In this document: piece after piece, positions 43,088 through 53,871 of the stretch | Position numbering within the stretch: the stretch's first letter is position 1 | Layout of the letters: the number at the start of each line of letters is the position of its first letter | Assembly (NCBI GenBank): GCA_963707015.1 | Contig: CAVPOO010000017.1 | Coordinates: 1-64,000 of the forward strand | Direction of reading: 5' to 3' | Origin: CAVPOO01 sp963707015 | GTDB taxonomy: Bacteria > Pseudomonadota > Gammaproteobacteria > Thiohalobacterales > Thiohalobacteraceae | DNA: 64,000 nt | The notes under the pieces: model-generated | Told to the model about the DNA's origin: nothing | Databases searched by the model: none | Seen by the model: only the letters and a program-made list of their open reading frames with translations | Program-made: the position numbers and the translations under genes

Positions 43088-44308
43088 CTAGATGGCCGCC
43101 CCCATCTTGAAGATTGGCAAATACATGGCAACCACCAGGCCACCAACCAGTACACCCAGAACCGCCATGATGAGCGGCTCGAGCAGGGCGCTCAGATTGT
43201 CGACGGCATCGTCGACTTCGGCCTCGAAGAAATCCGCGACCTTTGACAGCATGGTGTCGAGGGCACCCGATTCTTCCCCGATGGCTACCATCTGGACCAC
43301 CATATTGGGAAAGAGCCCCGTCTGGCTCATGGCAAGCTGCAGCTGCTGGCCGGTCGCGACGTTGTCACGCATCTGCAGCACGGCATCTGTATAGACAATG
43401 TTACCCGTGGCGCCGGCGACAGACTCAAGCGCCTCAACCAGGGGGACACCGGCGGCAAACATGGTGGCCAGGGTGCGCGCATAACGGGCAATTGCCGCCT
43501 TGTGCATGATTACCCCTACCACCGGAATCCTCAGCAAGGTCTTGTCCAGAAAATGATTGAACGCCCGGGATCGTTTCTTTGTCTCCAGGCCGGCGTAGAT
43601 GCTCGCAACGATAAGACCGAGTACGGCCCACCACCACTCCTGCATGAAGCGCGACATACCAACCACCATTTGTGTGAAGGCCGGCAGGTCCGCGCCAAAG
43701 CTGCTAAACAGTGATTCAAACTGAGGTACGACGAAGATCAACAGGATCGCGGTGACAATGACGGCAACCACAACAACGGCGGCCGGATAGGTCAAGGCCT
43801 TCTTGATCTTGCTCTTCAGCGCCTCGGTTTTTTCCTTGTAGGTGGCGATCTTGTCCAGCAGTGTGTCCAGCACGCCGGCTGCCTCACCGGCCTCGACCAG
43901 GTTGCAGACGAGATCGTCGAAGTAGAGGGGGTGCTTGGCCAGCGCATCCGCGAGATTACTGCCAGATTCGACGTCTGTCTTAACCGACATCACCAGTTGC
44001 ATCATGCTCGGGTTTTCGTGGCCTTTGCCGATGATGTCGAAGGCCTGCACCAGTGGGACACCCGCATTCATCATGGTTGCCAGTTGGCGCATGAGGACGG
44101 CGATATCCTTGGGTATGATTTTTTTCTTACGCGCGGAAGAGGTGAGTGCCGATTTCTTCCTGACCTTGATCGGCGTGATTCCCTGACGCCGCAGGTCGGC
44201 CTTCAGCAGCGCCGGGTTGGTTGCGCGGCTCTCTCCCTTGATGCGGGATCCTCGCCGGTCGGTACCTTCCCAGCTAAACAGGTTCTGTTTCAAAGCTTTC
44301 TCTACCAT
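43088..44308 (-). CDS. pilC: Type IV pilus inner membrane platform protein PilC
   Basis: PilC is the inner membrane platform on which PilB assembles the pilus. The 406-aa GspF/PilC-family protein has two F domains (LMRQLATMMNAGVPLVQAFDII and YARTLATMFAAGVPLVEALE) and three membrane segments near residues 175-195, 225-245 and 380-400. It is 3 bases from pilB, upstream on the minus strand, so the two are co-transcribed with pilD downstream. Confidence 0.97.
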   Translation of the reverse strand: MVEKALKQNLFSWEGTDRRGSRIKGESRATNPALLKADLRRQGITPIKVRKKSALTSSARKKKIIPKDIAVLMRQLATMMNAGVPLVQAFDIIGKGHENPSMMQLVMSVKTDVESGSNLADALAKHPLYFDDLVCNLVEAGEAAGVLDTLLDKIATYKEKTEALKSKIKKALTYPAAVVVVAVIVTAILLIFVVPQFESLFSSFGADLPAFTQMVVGMSRFMQEWWWAVLGLIVASIYAGLETKKRSRAFNHFLDKTLLRIPVVGVIMHKAAIARYARTLATMFAAGVPLVEALESVAGATGNIVYTDAVLQMRDNVATGQQLQLAMSQTGLFPNMVVQMVAIGEESGALDTMLSKVADFFEAEVDDAVDNLSALLEPLIMAVLGVLVGGLVVAMYLPIFKMGAAI

Positions 44309-44311
44309 GAT

Positions 44312-46027
44312 TTATTCCTTGGTAACACGGTTGATTTCTTCCAGACTCGTAACACCCTGTTTGACCTTCTCGAGTCCCGAGCGGCGCAGGTCTGGGACTC
44401 CTTCCGTTGCTGCCTGATCCGCCAGTGCCATCGACGAGCCGCCTTCCATGATAATCCGACCCATTTCCTCGGATATCGGCATTACCTGATAAATTCCCAC
44501 ACGACCCTTGTAGCCGTCCGTGCACTGATCACACCCTGAGGGTCCATAGACTGTCAGTTCACCGAGTTCCGCTTCCTTGAAGCCTTCCTCAGTCAGGGCT
44601 TTCTTCGGGATGTCCACTTCCTTCTTGCAGTAGTTGCACAAGCGGCGGGCAAGCCGTTGCGCAATAATCAGATTGATCGTAGACGCGATGTTGTACGGGG
44701 GCACACCCATGTTCGCCAGGCGGGTCAGCGTTTGAGGTGCATCATTGGTGTGCAGTGTCGAAAGCACCAGGTGACCCGTCTGCGCCGCCTTGATTGCAAT
44801 CTCGGCGGTTTCGAGGTCACGAATCTCACCCACCATGATCACGTCGGGGTCCTGGCGCAGGAAGGCACGCAGGGCCGAGGCAAAGTTGAAACCGGTCTTG
44901 GTGTTCATGTTGCACTGATTGATGCCTGGCATATTGATTTCAACCGGGTCTTCGCAGGTCGAGATATTGCGGTCGATCGTATTCAGGATGTTGAGCCCGG
45001 TATACAGTGACACGGTCTTGCCGCTACCGGTCGGGCCAGTAACCAGAATCATGCCATAGGGTTTCTTCAGGGCACTGAGGTAGAGTTCCTTCTGGGCTGC
45101 CTCGTAACCCAGCTGGTCAATCCCGAGCTGGGCGCTGCTGGGATCGAGGATGCGGAGAACGATCTTCTCACCATACAATGTCGGGCAGGTGTTGACGCGA
45201 AAATCGATAGCGCGGTTCTTGGACAACTTCATCTTGATCCGCCCGTCCTGGGGAACCCGGCGCTCAGCGATATCCATGCGACTCATGACCTTGAGTCGCG
45301 CCGTGATGCGGTTTGCCAGTCCCACCGGTGGTGCCGCGACCTCGTGTAACACACCATCGAGACGCACGCGTACCCGGAACAGCTTTTCATAGGGTTCGAT
45401 GTGAATATCCGACGCACCCCTGTTGATGGCATCGAGCAGGATCTTGTTGACGAAGCGGACAACCGGTGCGTCGTCAATATCCGACTCTGAAAGCTCTCCC
45501 TTTCTGTCTTCGTCGTCACCGGCAGAGATATCGAGATTATCCAGGTCTGCATCCAGCAGATCTGTCATGCTCGTGTCCATGGTGTCCATGGCCTTGTCGA
45601 TGATCTCGTTGAGCTTGTCTTCCTCGACGAGAATCGGCTCGGTGGTGACACCGGTATGGAACTTGATCTCGTCCAGTGCCTGCAGATTGGTCGGATCAGA
45701 ACAGGCGACGAAGAGACGATTGCCGCGTTTGAACAGAGGCAGTGCGTGATGCTGTCGGATCAGCTTCTCATCCACCAGGTGGATGGGGGCTGAATCAATA
45801 TCCATGACGCTGAGATCGAACAGGGGGACGCCAAACTCGTAGCAGGCGGTATTCGCAATTTCCTGGCTGCCCAGGAGTTTGTTTTCGACGAGATAACTGA
45901 CGAGCGGTTGCCGCTTCTTGAGCGCTTCCTCCTGGGCACGCGTGGCATCGCTTTCGGCCAGCAGGCCGTCACTCACAAGCCGCCTGGCGAGTCCCGTCAG
46001 TTGGATGCGTGGATTAGCGGAGGCCAC
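44312..46027 (-). CDS. pilB: Type IV pilus assembly ATPase PilB
   Basis: PilB powers pilus extension. The 571-aa protein has a GspE-type N1 domain and a C-terminal ATPase. Motifs are Walker A GPTGSGKT, the Asp box LRAFLRQDPDVIMVGEIRD with Walker B, the His box TGHLVLSTLHTNDAPQT, and a tetracysteine zinc site (CNYCK and CDQCTDG). A start at ATG 46027 gives MASANPRIQLTGLARRLV, as in other PilB proteins. It leads the pilBCD operon. Confidence 0.97.
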   Translation of the reverse strand: MASANPRIQLTGLARRLVSDGLLAESDATRAQEEALKKRQPLVSYLVENKLLGSQEIANTACYEFGVPLFDLSVMDIDSAPIHLVDEKLIRQHHALPLFKRGNRLFVACSDPTNLQALDEIKFHTGVTTEPILVEEDKLNEIIDKAMDTMDTSMTDLLDADLDNLDISAGDDEDRKGELSESDIDDAPVVRFVNKILLDAINRGASDIHIEPYEKLFRVRVRLDGVLHEVAAPPVGLANRITARLKVMSRMDIAERRVPQDGRIKMKLSKNRAIDFRVNTCPTLYGEKIVLRILDPSSAQLGIDQLGYEAAQKELYLSALKKPYGMILVTGPTGSGKTVSLYTGLNILNTIDRNISTCEDPVEINMPGINQCNMNTKTGFNFASALRAFLRQDPDVIMVGEIRDLETAEIAIKAAQTGHLVLSTLHTNDAPQTLTRLANMGVPPYNIASTINLIIAQRLARRLCNYCKKEVDIPKKALTEEGFKEAELGELTVYGPSGCDQCTDGYKGRVGIYQVMPISEEMGRIIMEGGSSMALADQAATEGVPDLRRSGLEKVKQGVTSLEEINRVTKE

Positions 46028-46412
46028 GGGTTGCCCTCATGATCAGTATCCTTGTTGTGACCACTTTCCCAGAGCCATGAGTATAAGGGCCAATAATGCC
46101 ACATGTATCAATGTCGTGTATGCGAGGTGTGCCGGTAAGTCGCTGCGTCGGTGAACTATATCGTCTTGCTCGGTGCAAACTTTATCATTTGTGGATCACG
46201 AATAAAGCGTGTAAGCCCTGTGGTAAGGTGCAGACAGCCCACTGTATTGAATGTTACGAAAAATAGGGTGTTAGTAACTCTCTGGAGTGACCTGTCGGGT
46301 TCCATCCGGGTTCGTCTTGACGATCGCGACACCGGCAAAACCCGTCTGACCGGAGCCCGGTGCCGGTACCTGGCGCAGTACCACCAACTGATAGCTTTTT
46401 GCCGGATGCAGC
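46028..46412. other. Intergenic region between pilB and the pilA terminator
   Basis: About 385 bases without a supported gene. It must hold the pilB promoter (minus strand), but I see no convincing hexamers. The minus-strand frame 46271-46400 reads as a protein-like tail (QLVVLRQVPAPGSGQTGFAG and onward) with no start; it may be a gene remnant. Confidence 0.4.
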
Positions 46413-46441
46413 AAAAAAAAGCCCCCGCGCGGAGCGGGGGC
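46413..46441 (-). terminator. Rho-independent terminator of pilA
   Basis: On the minus strand GCCCCCGC, a 5-base loop and GCGGGGGC (46421-46441) are followed by eight T residues (46413-46420). It lies about 55 bases after the pilA stop. Confidence 0.9.
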
Positions 46442-46496
46442 CTGTAGCGGGGAAGAATTGGGGTCTGTCCCCAAGTTCCCCCGAGCATTTACGCTA

Positions 46497-46913
46497 TTAG
46501 TTACGGCATTCAGCCGGAACGTACTTTGGGTCGCTGGGGTTATTGCAGTCCCAAACGACGCCCGCTGCGCCCAAGGTACCCACCAGATCAAAGGTAACCA
46601 CTACACCGTTGATGCCGGTGGCAACGCTGGCACTGACAACGGCGGGGGGACCGACGGCGCAGGTAACGGTGGACAGACCGATGACGTTGTCGGGCGCCAC
46701 CGGGGTACCGTCGCAGGCGTTTGCGGCGGGCAGGTTGGAAAGATTCTCGGACACGGTGGCCTTGACGCCGCTGGCGGCGATTACGCCCTCGGATACCTTA
46801 GCGCGGATGGTGTAGTCCTGATAGGCAGGCAGTGCGATTGCCGCCAGAATGCCGATGATCGCCACGACAATCATCAGTTCGATGAGGGTAAAACCCTGTT
46901 GCATTTTCTTCAT
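46497..46913 (-). CDS. pilA: Type IV major pilin PilA
   Basis: PilA is the subunit of the pilus fibre. The 138-aa prepilin has a short basic leader MKKMQQG cut before Phe8 by PilD, then the conserved FTLIELMIVVAIIGILAAIALPAYQDY helix with Glu at position +5 of the mature protein. The globular head has four cysteines (residues near 67, 83, 125 and 136) that may form disulfides, the last two bounding a C-terminal D-loop. It is a monocistronic gene with its own sigma-54 promoter and terminator. Confidence 0.95.
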   Translation of the reverse strand: MKKMQQGFTLIELMIVVAIIGILAAIALPAYQDYTIRAKVSEGVIAASGVKATVSENLSNLPAANACDGTPVAPDNVIGLSTVTCAVGPPAVVSASVATGINGVVVTFDLVGTLGAAGVVWDCNNPSDPKYVPAECRN

Positions 46914-46963
46914 GGTGAATCTCCCACGTTTAGTTGAACAATGTTGAACAATGTGACCGAACA

Positions 46964-46999
46964 GCCAGGAAGTTTCCGCTACCGGAAGGCCTTCCTGGC
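46964..46999 (-). promoter_or_regulatory. Hairpin in the pilA leader
   Basis: GCCAGGAAG (46964-46972) pairs with CTTCCTGGC (46991-46999), and TTCCG/CGGAA extends it inside, giving a long stem-loop in the untranslated leader between the sigma-54 promoter and pilA. It could affect mRNA stability or translation; no known riboswitch family is recognised. Confidence 0.6.
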
Positions 47000-47042
47000 G
47001 CGCGGCTCAGATCCGTGTCTGTCGATCGTACTCAAGTGATAA

Positions 47043-47057
47043 GCAGAACTCGTGCCA
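47043..47057 (-). promoter_or_regulatory. Sigma-54 promoter of pilA
   Basis: On the minus strand TGGCAC, five bases and CTGC match the -24/-12 consensus TGGCAC-N5-TTGC in all but one base. The start point would be near 47031, about 118 bases before the pilA ATG. PilR, encoded at 47357-48709, is the sigma-54 activator expected here; a CTGTC motif at 47118-47122 is a possible contact. Confidence 0.85.
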
Positions 47058-47288
47058 ATCGGAAGCTGTGACGCCGTAGGGGCTTATTCACAGGCGAGGC
47101 CAGATCGTCGAACGTGTGACAGATTGCACAGAAATCAACAACCTCCATAAAGTCGCGGCGCCTTATCCGGTTTGTTCCGTTGCCGGGCAAACAGCTGTGC
47201 GAACGATGCCGCGGCACTCGTGGATTGTCAAACCAGGTCAGGTTCTGACGCTGGGGGTCACTTTGGGAACGGAACCCAGAATTCATGA

Positions 47289-47309
47289 GTGAGGCGTGAG
47301 GCGTGAGGA
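47289..47309. repeat. Short heptamer tandem repeat GTGAGGC x3
   Basis: GTGAGGC, GTGAGGC and GTGAGGA follow one another at 47289-47309, just past the 3' end of pilR. It is a small version of the seven-base repeats at 56465-56541. Confidence 0.7.
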
Positions 47310-47356
47310 GTCTGGCCTGCCTTCCCGGCATCCTGTTGCGCTCTGGCTCCTCATGC

Positions 47357-48705
<1,349 letters not shown>

Positions 48706-48709
<4 letters not shown>

Positions 48710-50346
48710 GGCGCGCCTATTTGTTCCTTGGGGTCTGAAAACACGATGCTGAATCGACTGCCACCGCCCTCGACAGGGCTATAGTTGAGCTGTGCCTGGT
48801 TGTACTCGCACAGTTCGCGGGCGAGATACAGCCCCAGTCCCGTCCCTTTTGATGAAGTGGTGAAGAACGGTTCGAAAATCTTGCGGGCGGTATGAGCGTC
48901 GATGCCGGGACCACGGTCCTGCACATCCAGGACCACCCGGCCGGTCTCGTTGTAGCCCGCGATCACTTCGATTGCCGCCGGTACGCCGTTGCGGCTGCCG
49001 TAGTGAATGGCATTGCGGCACAGATTCCAGAAGGCCTGGTGCAGGTGACCCGCATCAAAGTAGACCTGCAGTGAATCCTGCGGGTGCGTTACAACAATCT
49101 GCTCATGGGCTAGGCCTTCACTCTGGACCAACTCTTCAATAAAAATTTCGAGCCAGGCCACAAGCTCGATGTCCTGTCGATGTATGGAGCGGCGCCGGGA
49201 CAGTTGCAGCACATTCTCAATCACCGCATTTACGCGTTTGGTGTGGTCGTTGATGATTCTTGTCAGCCTGCGGTCGTTATCGGCCAGGTTGGGTGATTCA
49301 TCGAGCAACTGGCTGGCGTGACTGATTGCGCCGAGCGGGTTCCTGATTTCATGCGCGATACTTGCCGTCAACCTTCCAAGTGCCGCGAGTTTCATCTGTT
49401 GAGCCTGCTGTTCGAGCATGGCACTGTCTTCCAGAAAAATGATCGTGGCAGCCTGTGGCGCCTTGCCCACGGCAGTAAAGCGTGGCAGCAGACTCGACCT
49501 GGATCTGGTCGGTGTGAAGATCTCAGAGGTTCTGGTTTTAGTGCCACGCCATGTGCGCAGGCGGGTGGTCAGTTCCGGGGAGATGGTTTCCAACGCCGAA
49601 TTACCGCGTGGCCGGGGGATGTTCAGCATGGTCCATACCATGTCATTGCTCAGTCGGATCCTGTCCGCCTCGTCAACTACGAGAATCCCGAATTCAAGAT
49701 GCTGTATGACGTACTCGTTGAGCTCTGTCAGGTTCGCGAGGTCGACGCCACGCTGTTGGGCAAGGTCTTCGCTTTCACGGATACGGCGGGCAAGCAGAAA
49801 CGCCAGAAGCGCGGTGGTGAACAGTGCGATCCCGACCAGCCCGGTTCGGGTAAGGTCGGTAACCGGGTTTTTGCTCTGGAGCAAGGTGCTGTAGCCCAGT
49901 TCTCCGAGCAGGGACAGGGCGGCAAGGGCAGCAAAGAAGAAGGGCATGCGTCCCGGCATCAAGAGCGAGCCGGCGGCAACTGTCGGGACCAGCAGGATAC
50001 CGAGACCACTGTCCAGGCCTCCACTGGCATGCATGAAGGTCACCATCACCAGGATATCGGCACTGACCGAGCTTGTTACCTGGACGATATAGCCCGGCTG
50101 CTCCCGGTGTGCTGCCAAGCTGCTGGCCAGGGCGAAGGCGAAGTAGAGGATTCCCGCGGTCCGAAAGAGTTCGGGATTCAGCTGGCCAAGAATGGTATTG
50201 CCCGGCGCCAGGAAGAACAGCGCCAGTAACAGACCGGCCAGGATCAGGCGGTAGAAACTGAGAAACCGCAGAGGTTTCCAGGTCAATGCGTCCTGTCTGG
50301 TCGTAGACCGGTCGCCGGGCAGGATGCCAAGATGAGTTGCTTCCAT
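48706..50346 (-). CDS. pilS: Sensor histidine kinase PilS
   Basis: PilS phosphorylates PilR. The 546-aa protein has six membrane segments in residues 28-190, a PAS-like region (about 205-310), a HisKA motif ASIAHEIRNPLGAISHASQLL and ATPase motifs FWNLCRNAIHYG, DVQDRGPGID and GTGLGLYLAREL. Its start at 50346 is 24 bases from the preceding small gene; the two are probably in one transcript with pilR. Confidence 0.95.
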
Positions 50347-50369
50347 GGTCTCCGAACGGGCAAGTCTGC

Positions 50370-50609
50370 TCAGTTGTTCGCCGCGCCCTGATCATGCAGA
50401 CGGCGGTGTTCCTCGGTGCAATAAAACCGGTTACCGCTCTTGACTGCCTCGGTTTCCGGCACGAAAAGCCCGCAGTGGTCACAGGCAACCATGTGCCCGC
50501 CTGCTATCAGGCCCTTCGGTGGCGGGCTGCGCTTACTCAGCCAGCCGCGCAACATCCGGTAAGCCAGAACGGCTACCACAATCAGAAGCAACAAACGTAC
50601 CAGACCCAT
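50370..50609 (-). CDS. PP0621-family small zinc-finger membrane protein
   Basis: A 79-aa protein with one membrane helix (residues 2-18) and a treble-clef-like finger ACDHCGLFVPETEAV ... RFYCTEEHRRLHD (CxxC plus Cys/His). This small family (PP0621) usually lies beside pilS in Pseudomonas and relatives. No function is known. It begins with MGLVRLLLLIVVAVLAY and is the first gene of the pilS-pilR run on the minus strand. Confidence 0.85.
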   Translation of the reverse strand: MGLVRLLLLIVVAVLAYRMLRGWLSKRSPPPKGLIAGGHMVACDHCGLFVPETEAVKSGNRFYCTEEHRRLHDQGAANN

Positions 50610-50927
50610 CGCGCTAGTTTGGTGCTTCGCAGCCGTCGCTGCAAGCCTCCGGGAACTTTGCGGAATTCAAGACTTTACTGCAGAATGCAGGCTTTCGGTA
50701 GACACGGAATTCTACGGAGCAGCCAGGCGATGAACTTTCAGCTGAATCGGGTGGCGGGGTTGTTGGCCGGGTGCGTTATTCCGGCGCTGCACGGACGTGT
50801 TGGGCTCATCGCGTGGCCGCGGCCGCGTATAGTCAGGATCCTGTGACAAAGCCCGTCGTGGCCTATACTGCCCGTGTAATTGCGCTCTCGGATAACTTCC
50901 AGAGAGCATGACCGTCGAGGATCCGAG
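50610..50927. promoter_or_regulatory. Divergent intergenic region with a likely nadE promoter
   Basis: About 318 bases between the PP0621 gene and nadE. TGTGAC (50842-50847), 16 bases and TATACT (50864-50869) form a plausible sigma-70 promoter for nadE. The rest shows no gene. Confidence 0.5.
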
Positions 50928-52622
50928 TTGAGTGCGTTACCCGTAAATGGCTCGGCTGGCCTGCGCATTGCCATGGCGCAGATCAATCTGCTCGTAGGCG
51001 ATGTGAGCGGTAATGCTCAGAAGATCGTCGATACCGCGCTCCGGGCGCGAGATGAATTAGGCGCAGATGCAGTTGTGTTTCCTGAGCTTGCGCTGACGGG
51101 CTACCCGCCAGAAGATCTGTTGTTGCGGCCCGGATTGCATCTGCATGTACTGGAGGCGATCGAGCGAATCAAGCGGACGATCAGAGGCATCACGATGATC
51201 ATCGGCCACCCCCAGCAGGCTTTGGGGGGCCTGTACAATGCCGTATCGGTGATTCGTGATGGCGAGTTGCTGGCGCGTGGGTTCAAGCAACATCTTCCAA
51301 ACTACAGCGTATTTGATGAAAAACGGTATTTCGTTCCGGGTACAGACCCTTGTGTGGTAGATATCGGATCCATCCCTGTTGGTGTCACGATCTGTGAGGA
51401 TATCTGGACACCGGGCCCGGCACAGCAGGCTCGGGATGCAGGTGCGCGCTATCTGATAAACATCAACGCATCGCCCTTCCATACGGGTAAGGGCGTGGAA
51501 CGCGAGGAGGTGCTGCGTGACAGGGTTCGGGAGACGGGTCTTCCTATCCTGTACCTGAATCTCGTAGGCGGCCAGGATGAGCTGGTGTTCGATGGGGCAT
51601 CCCTGGTGATGGATGCCGGCGGTGCTGTTACCCAGCGGGGTGCCGCCTGTGCCGAGGAGCTGCTCCTGGTCGAGCTTGATGCCGTCGATGGTGGTATCCG
51701 GCCGCGACCCGTCGACTGCGCACCGAGCCTGGATGAGGCGGCGTATATTTACCAGGTGCTGGTACTTGGCGTGCGCGACTACATCGAGAAGAACCATTTC
51801 CACGGTGCAGTCATAGGCCTCTCCGGCGGGATTGACTCGGCGTTAACGTTGGCCATCGCTGTCGATGCCATCGGCGCCGAGCAGGTCGAGGCCGTTATGA
51901 TGCCATCCCGCTACACGGCGGATATCAGTATCGAGGATGCTCGAAAGGAGGCGCAGACGCTTGGCGTGACTTATCGGGTGATTCCGATCGAGGCGCCGTT
52001 TTCGGCATTTCTCACCCTGCTGCAGGATGAATTTGCGGGGCTAGAACCTGATGCCACAGAAGAGAACATCCAGGCGCGCTGCCGTGGGCTGATCCTGATG
52101 GCATTGTCCAATAAGCTGGGACGCATCTTGCTGACCACCGGTAACAAGAGCGAGGTGGCAGTCGGCTACATGACGCTCTACGGAGATATGGCGGGCGGTT
52201 TTGCGCCGATCAAGGATGTGCCCAAGACATTGGTGTACCGTCTGGCTGAATATCGTAACCGGCGAGGCGAAGTGATTCCGCGACGTATCCTCGAGCGCCC
52301 GCCGTCTGCGGAGCTTGCCCCCGACCAGAAGGACGAGGATACTCTTCCCCCATACCCGTTGCTCGACGCGATACTGGTTCGGTACGTGGAACAGGACCAC
52401 AGTATCCAAGAGATCGTGGCGGAAGGGTTTGACGAGGACCTGGTGCGCAGGGTGGCCGGACTGGTCGATCGCAACGAGTACAAGCGCAGGCAGGCGCCGC
52501 CAGGTGTACGGATTACGCGCCGCGCCTTCGGCCGCGACCGGCGTTATCCGATCACATCAGGTTATCTGGCCACCCAGCTGGGTGGTCGTCGCGGCTCTGT
52601 TGGTGACCCGGATCGACTCTGA
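50928..52622 (+). CDS. nadE: Glutamine-dependent NAD+ synthetase
   Basis: NadE converts deamido-NAD to NAD using ammonia from glutamine. The 564-aa protein has an N-terminal nitrilase-type glutaminase (FPELALTGYPPEDLLL with catalytic Glu, KQHLPNYSVFDEKRYF with Lys, TICEDIWTPG with Cys) and a C-terminal ATP-pyrophosphatase synthase (GLSGGIDSALTLAIAVD). TTG at 50928 is the chosen start since GAGGA stands six bases before it; another TTG at 50880 is possible. It precedes glnB, a link between nitrogen and NAD metabolism. Confidence 0.94.
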   Translation: MSALPVNGSAGLRIAMAQINLLVGDVSGNAQKIVDTALRARDELGADAVVFPELALTGYPPEDLLLRPGLHLHVLEAIERIKRTIRGITMIIGHPQQALGGLYNAVSVIRDGELLARGFKQHLPNYSVFDEKRYFVPGTDPCVVDIGSIPVGVTICEDIWTPGPAQQARDAGARYLININASPFHTGKGVEREEVLRDRVRETGLPILYLNLVGGQDELVFDGASLVMDAGGAVTQRGAACAEELLLVELDAVDGGIRPRPVDCAPSLDEAAYIYQVLVLGVRDYIEKNHFHGAVIGLSGGIDSALTLAIAVDAIGAEQVEAVMMPSRYTADISIEDARKEAQTLGVTYRVIPIEAPFSAFLTLLQDEFAGLEPDATEENIQARCRGLILMALSNKLGRILLTTGNKSEVAVGYMTLYGDMAGGFAPIKDVPKTLVYRLAEYRNRRGEVIPRRILERPPSAELAPDQKDEDTLPPYPLLDAILVRYVEQDHSIQEIVAEGFDEDLVRRVAGLVDRNEYKRRQAPPGVRITRRAFGRDRRYPITSGYLATQLGGRRGSVGDPDRL

Positions 52623-52673
52623 TTTCGGCTTGAGTTATCGTTACGGGGAGACAGGAACAGCAAGAGGAAACGC

Positions 52674-53012
52674 ATGAAAAAGGTAGAAGCAATCATTAAG
52701 CCCTTCAAGCTGGATGATGTCAGGGAGGCATTGTCAGAAATTGGTATAACCGGTATGACCGCTATCGAGGTCAAGGGATTTGGGCGGCAAAAGGGTCACA
52801 CGGAACTCTATCGGGGTGCCGAATATGTCGTTGATTTTCTGCCCAAGGTGAAATTGGAGGTGGTTGTGCGGGAGGACCAGCTTGAACGTTGCATGGAGGC
52901 CATCATGAATGCCGCCAAGACGGGCAAGATTGGTGACGGAAAAATTTTCGTGACCGCCATCGAAAAGGTTATACGGATCCGCACGGGTGAGCGCGACCAT
53001 GATGCCATCTAA
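52674..53012 (+). CDS. glnB: Nitrogen regulatory protein P-II
   Basis: P-II senses 2-oxoglutarate and ATP/ADP and controls glutamine synthetase and NtrB. The 112-aa protein has the T-loop GHTELYRGAEYVVDF with the uridylylation site Tyr51, the ATP-binding VKGFGRQKGH and C-terminal B-loop KTGKIGDGKIFV. It is the GlnB type by length and absence of an adjacent amtB. Its stop overlaps the convergent bamD stop by a few bases. Confidence 0.95.
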   Translation: MKKVEAIIKPFKLDDVREALSEIGITGMTAIEVKGFGRQKGHTELYRGAEYVVDFLPKVKLEVVVREDQLERCMEAIMNAAKTGKIGDGKIFVTAIEKVIRIRTGERDHDAI

Positions 53013-53782
53013 CCGTCAACGTGTTCCGGTACTCCTCCGTTCCCTGTCTCGGCGGGGAAATTGAGCTCTAGGACCCGCTTAGCATCAGCAGCGAGTTCAT
53101 CCAGACCCATTGCCTGATACGCCTGAATCAGGATGTTCAGCGCTTCCGGAACCGCCGGCGTGCGCGGATATTTCTCAATCACATGCTTGGCGCGGTTGGC
53201 TGCTGCAATATATGCGCCGCGCCGCATGTAGTAATCGGCGACGTGCACATCATATTTCGCGAGGTTGTTGCGCAGATAGGCCATGCGCAAGCGCGCATCC
53301 TTGGCATACTTGCTGTCCGGGAACCGTTGCACAAGTTGCTGGAAATCGAAAAACGAATCCCGGGCCGCACCGGCATCGCGTTCCGTGGGGTCACGGGGCA
53401 AATAGCGATCGAGTAGTGTCGAGGTGCGGTCAAAGTTTACGAGACCCTTCAGATAGTATGCGTAATCGATGTGGGGATTTCGCGGATACGTCTTAATGAA
53501 TCGATCCAGCGTCGCAGTAGCCGATTCCGGCTCGTCATATTTATAATAGGCGTAGGCTGTCTCGATGAGCGCCTGTTGCGCATATTGACCAAAGGGATAG
53601 CGTGCTTCCAGTTTTTCAAAGTAGTTGATCGCCGATTCATAGCTTCCGTCGTCCAGCGCATCCTTTGCCTTGCTGTACAGCTTCTGGGCAGACCAGCCCT
53701 CGGTTTCGTCTATCTGGTCCGGCAATAGCGCACAGCCCGCCAGAGGCAAGACCAGAACCAGGAGCAGGTTGAGTGCGCGCAT
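53009..53782 (-). CDS. bamD: Outer membrane assembly lipoprotein BamD
   Basis: BamD is an essential lipoprotein of the BAM complex that inserts outer membrane beta-barrels. The product has a signal peptide with lipobox LAGC (Cys17 when starting at ATG 53782, MRALNLLL), then five TPR-like repeats (SAQKLYSKAKDALDDGSYESA and onward, YPFGQYAQQALIETAYAYYKY). I prefer 53782 over 53809 because it gives a standard signal peptide. Convergent with glnB, divergent from rluD. Confidence 0.95.
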   Translation of the reverse strand: MRALNLLLVLVLPLAGCALLPDQIDETEGWSAQKLYSKAKDALDDGSYESAINYFEKLEARYPFGQYAQQALIETAYAYYKYDEPESATATLDRFIKTYPRNPHIDYAYYLKGLVNFDRTSTLLDRYLPRDPTERDAGAARDSFFDFQQLVQRFPDSKYAKDARLRMAYLRNNLAKYDVHVADYYMRRGAYIAAANRAKHVIEKYPRTPAVPEALNILIQAYQAMGLDELAADAKRVLELNFPAETGNGGVPEHVDG

Positions 53783-53871
53783 TGAGTAAGACCAGGGGCA
53801 AAACGCCATCTACACTTCCGACTGTGCAGTCCCGAGAATGCTTCCAGTATACCGCAAAAAGTGCCCGTCCA

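Noticed and set aside
43931..44539. 202-residue plus-strand frame opposite pilC/pilB
   Set aside because: Overlaps two well-supported genes; composition is that of a shadow.
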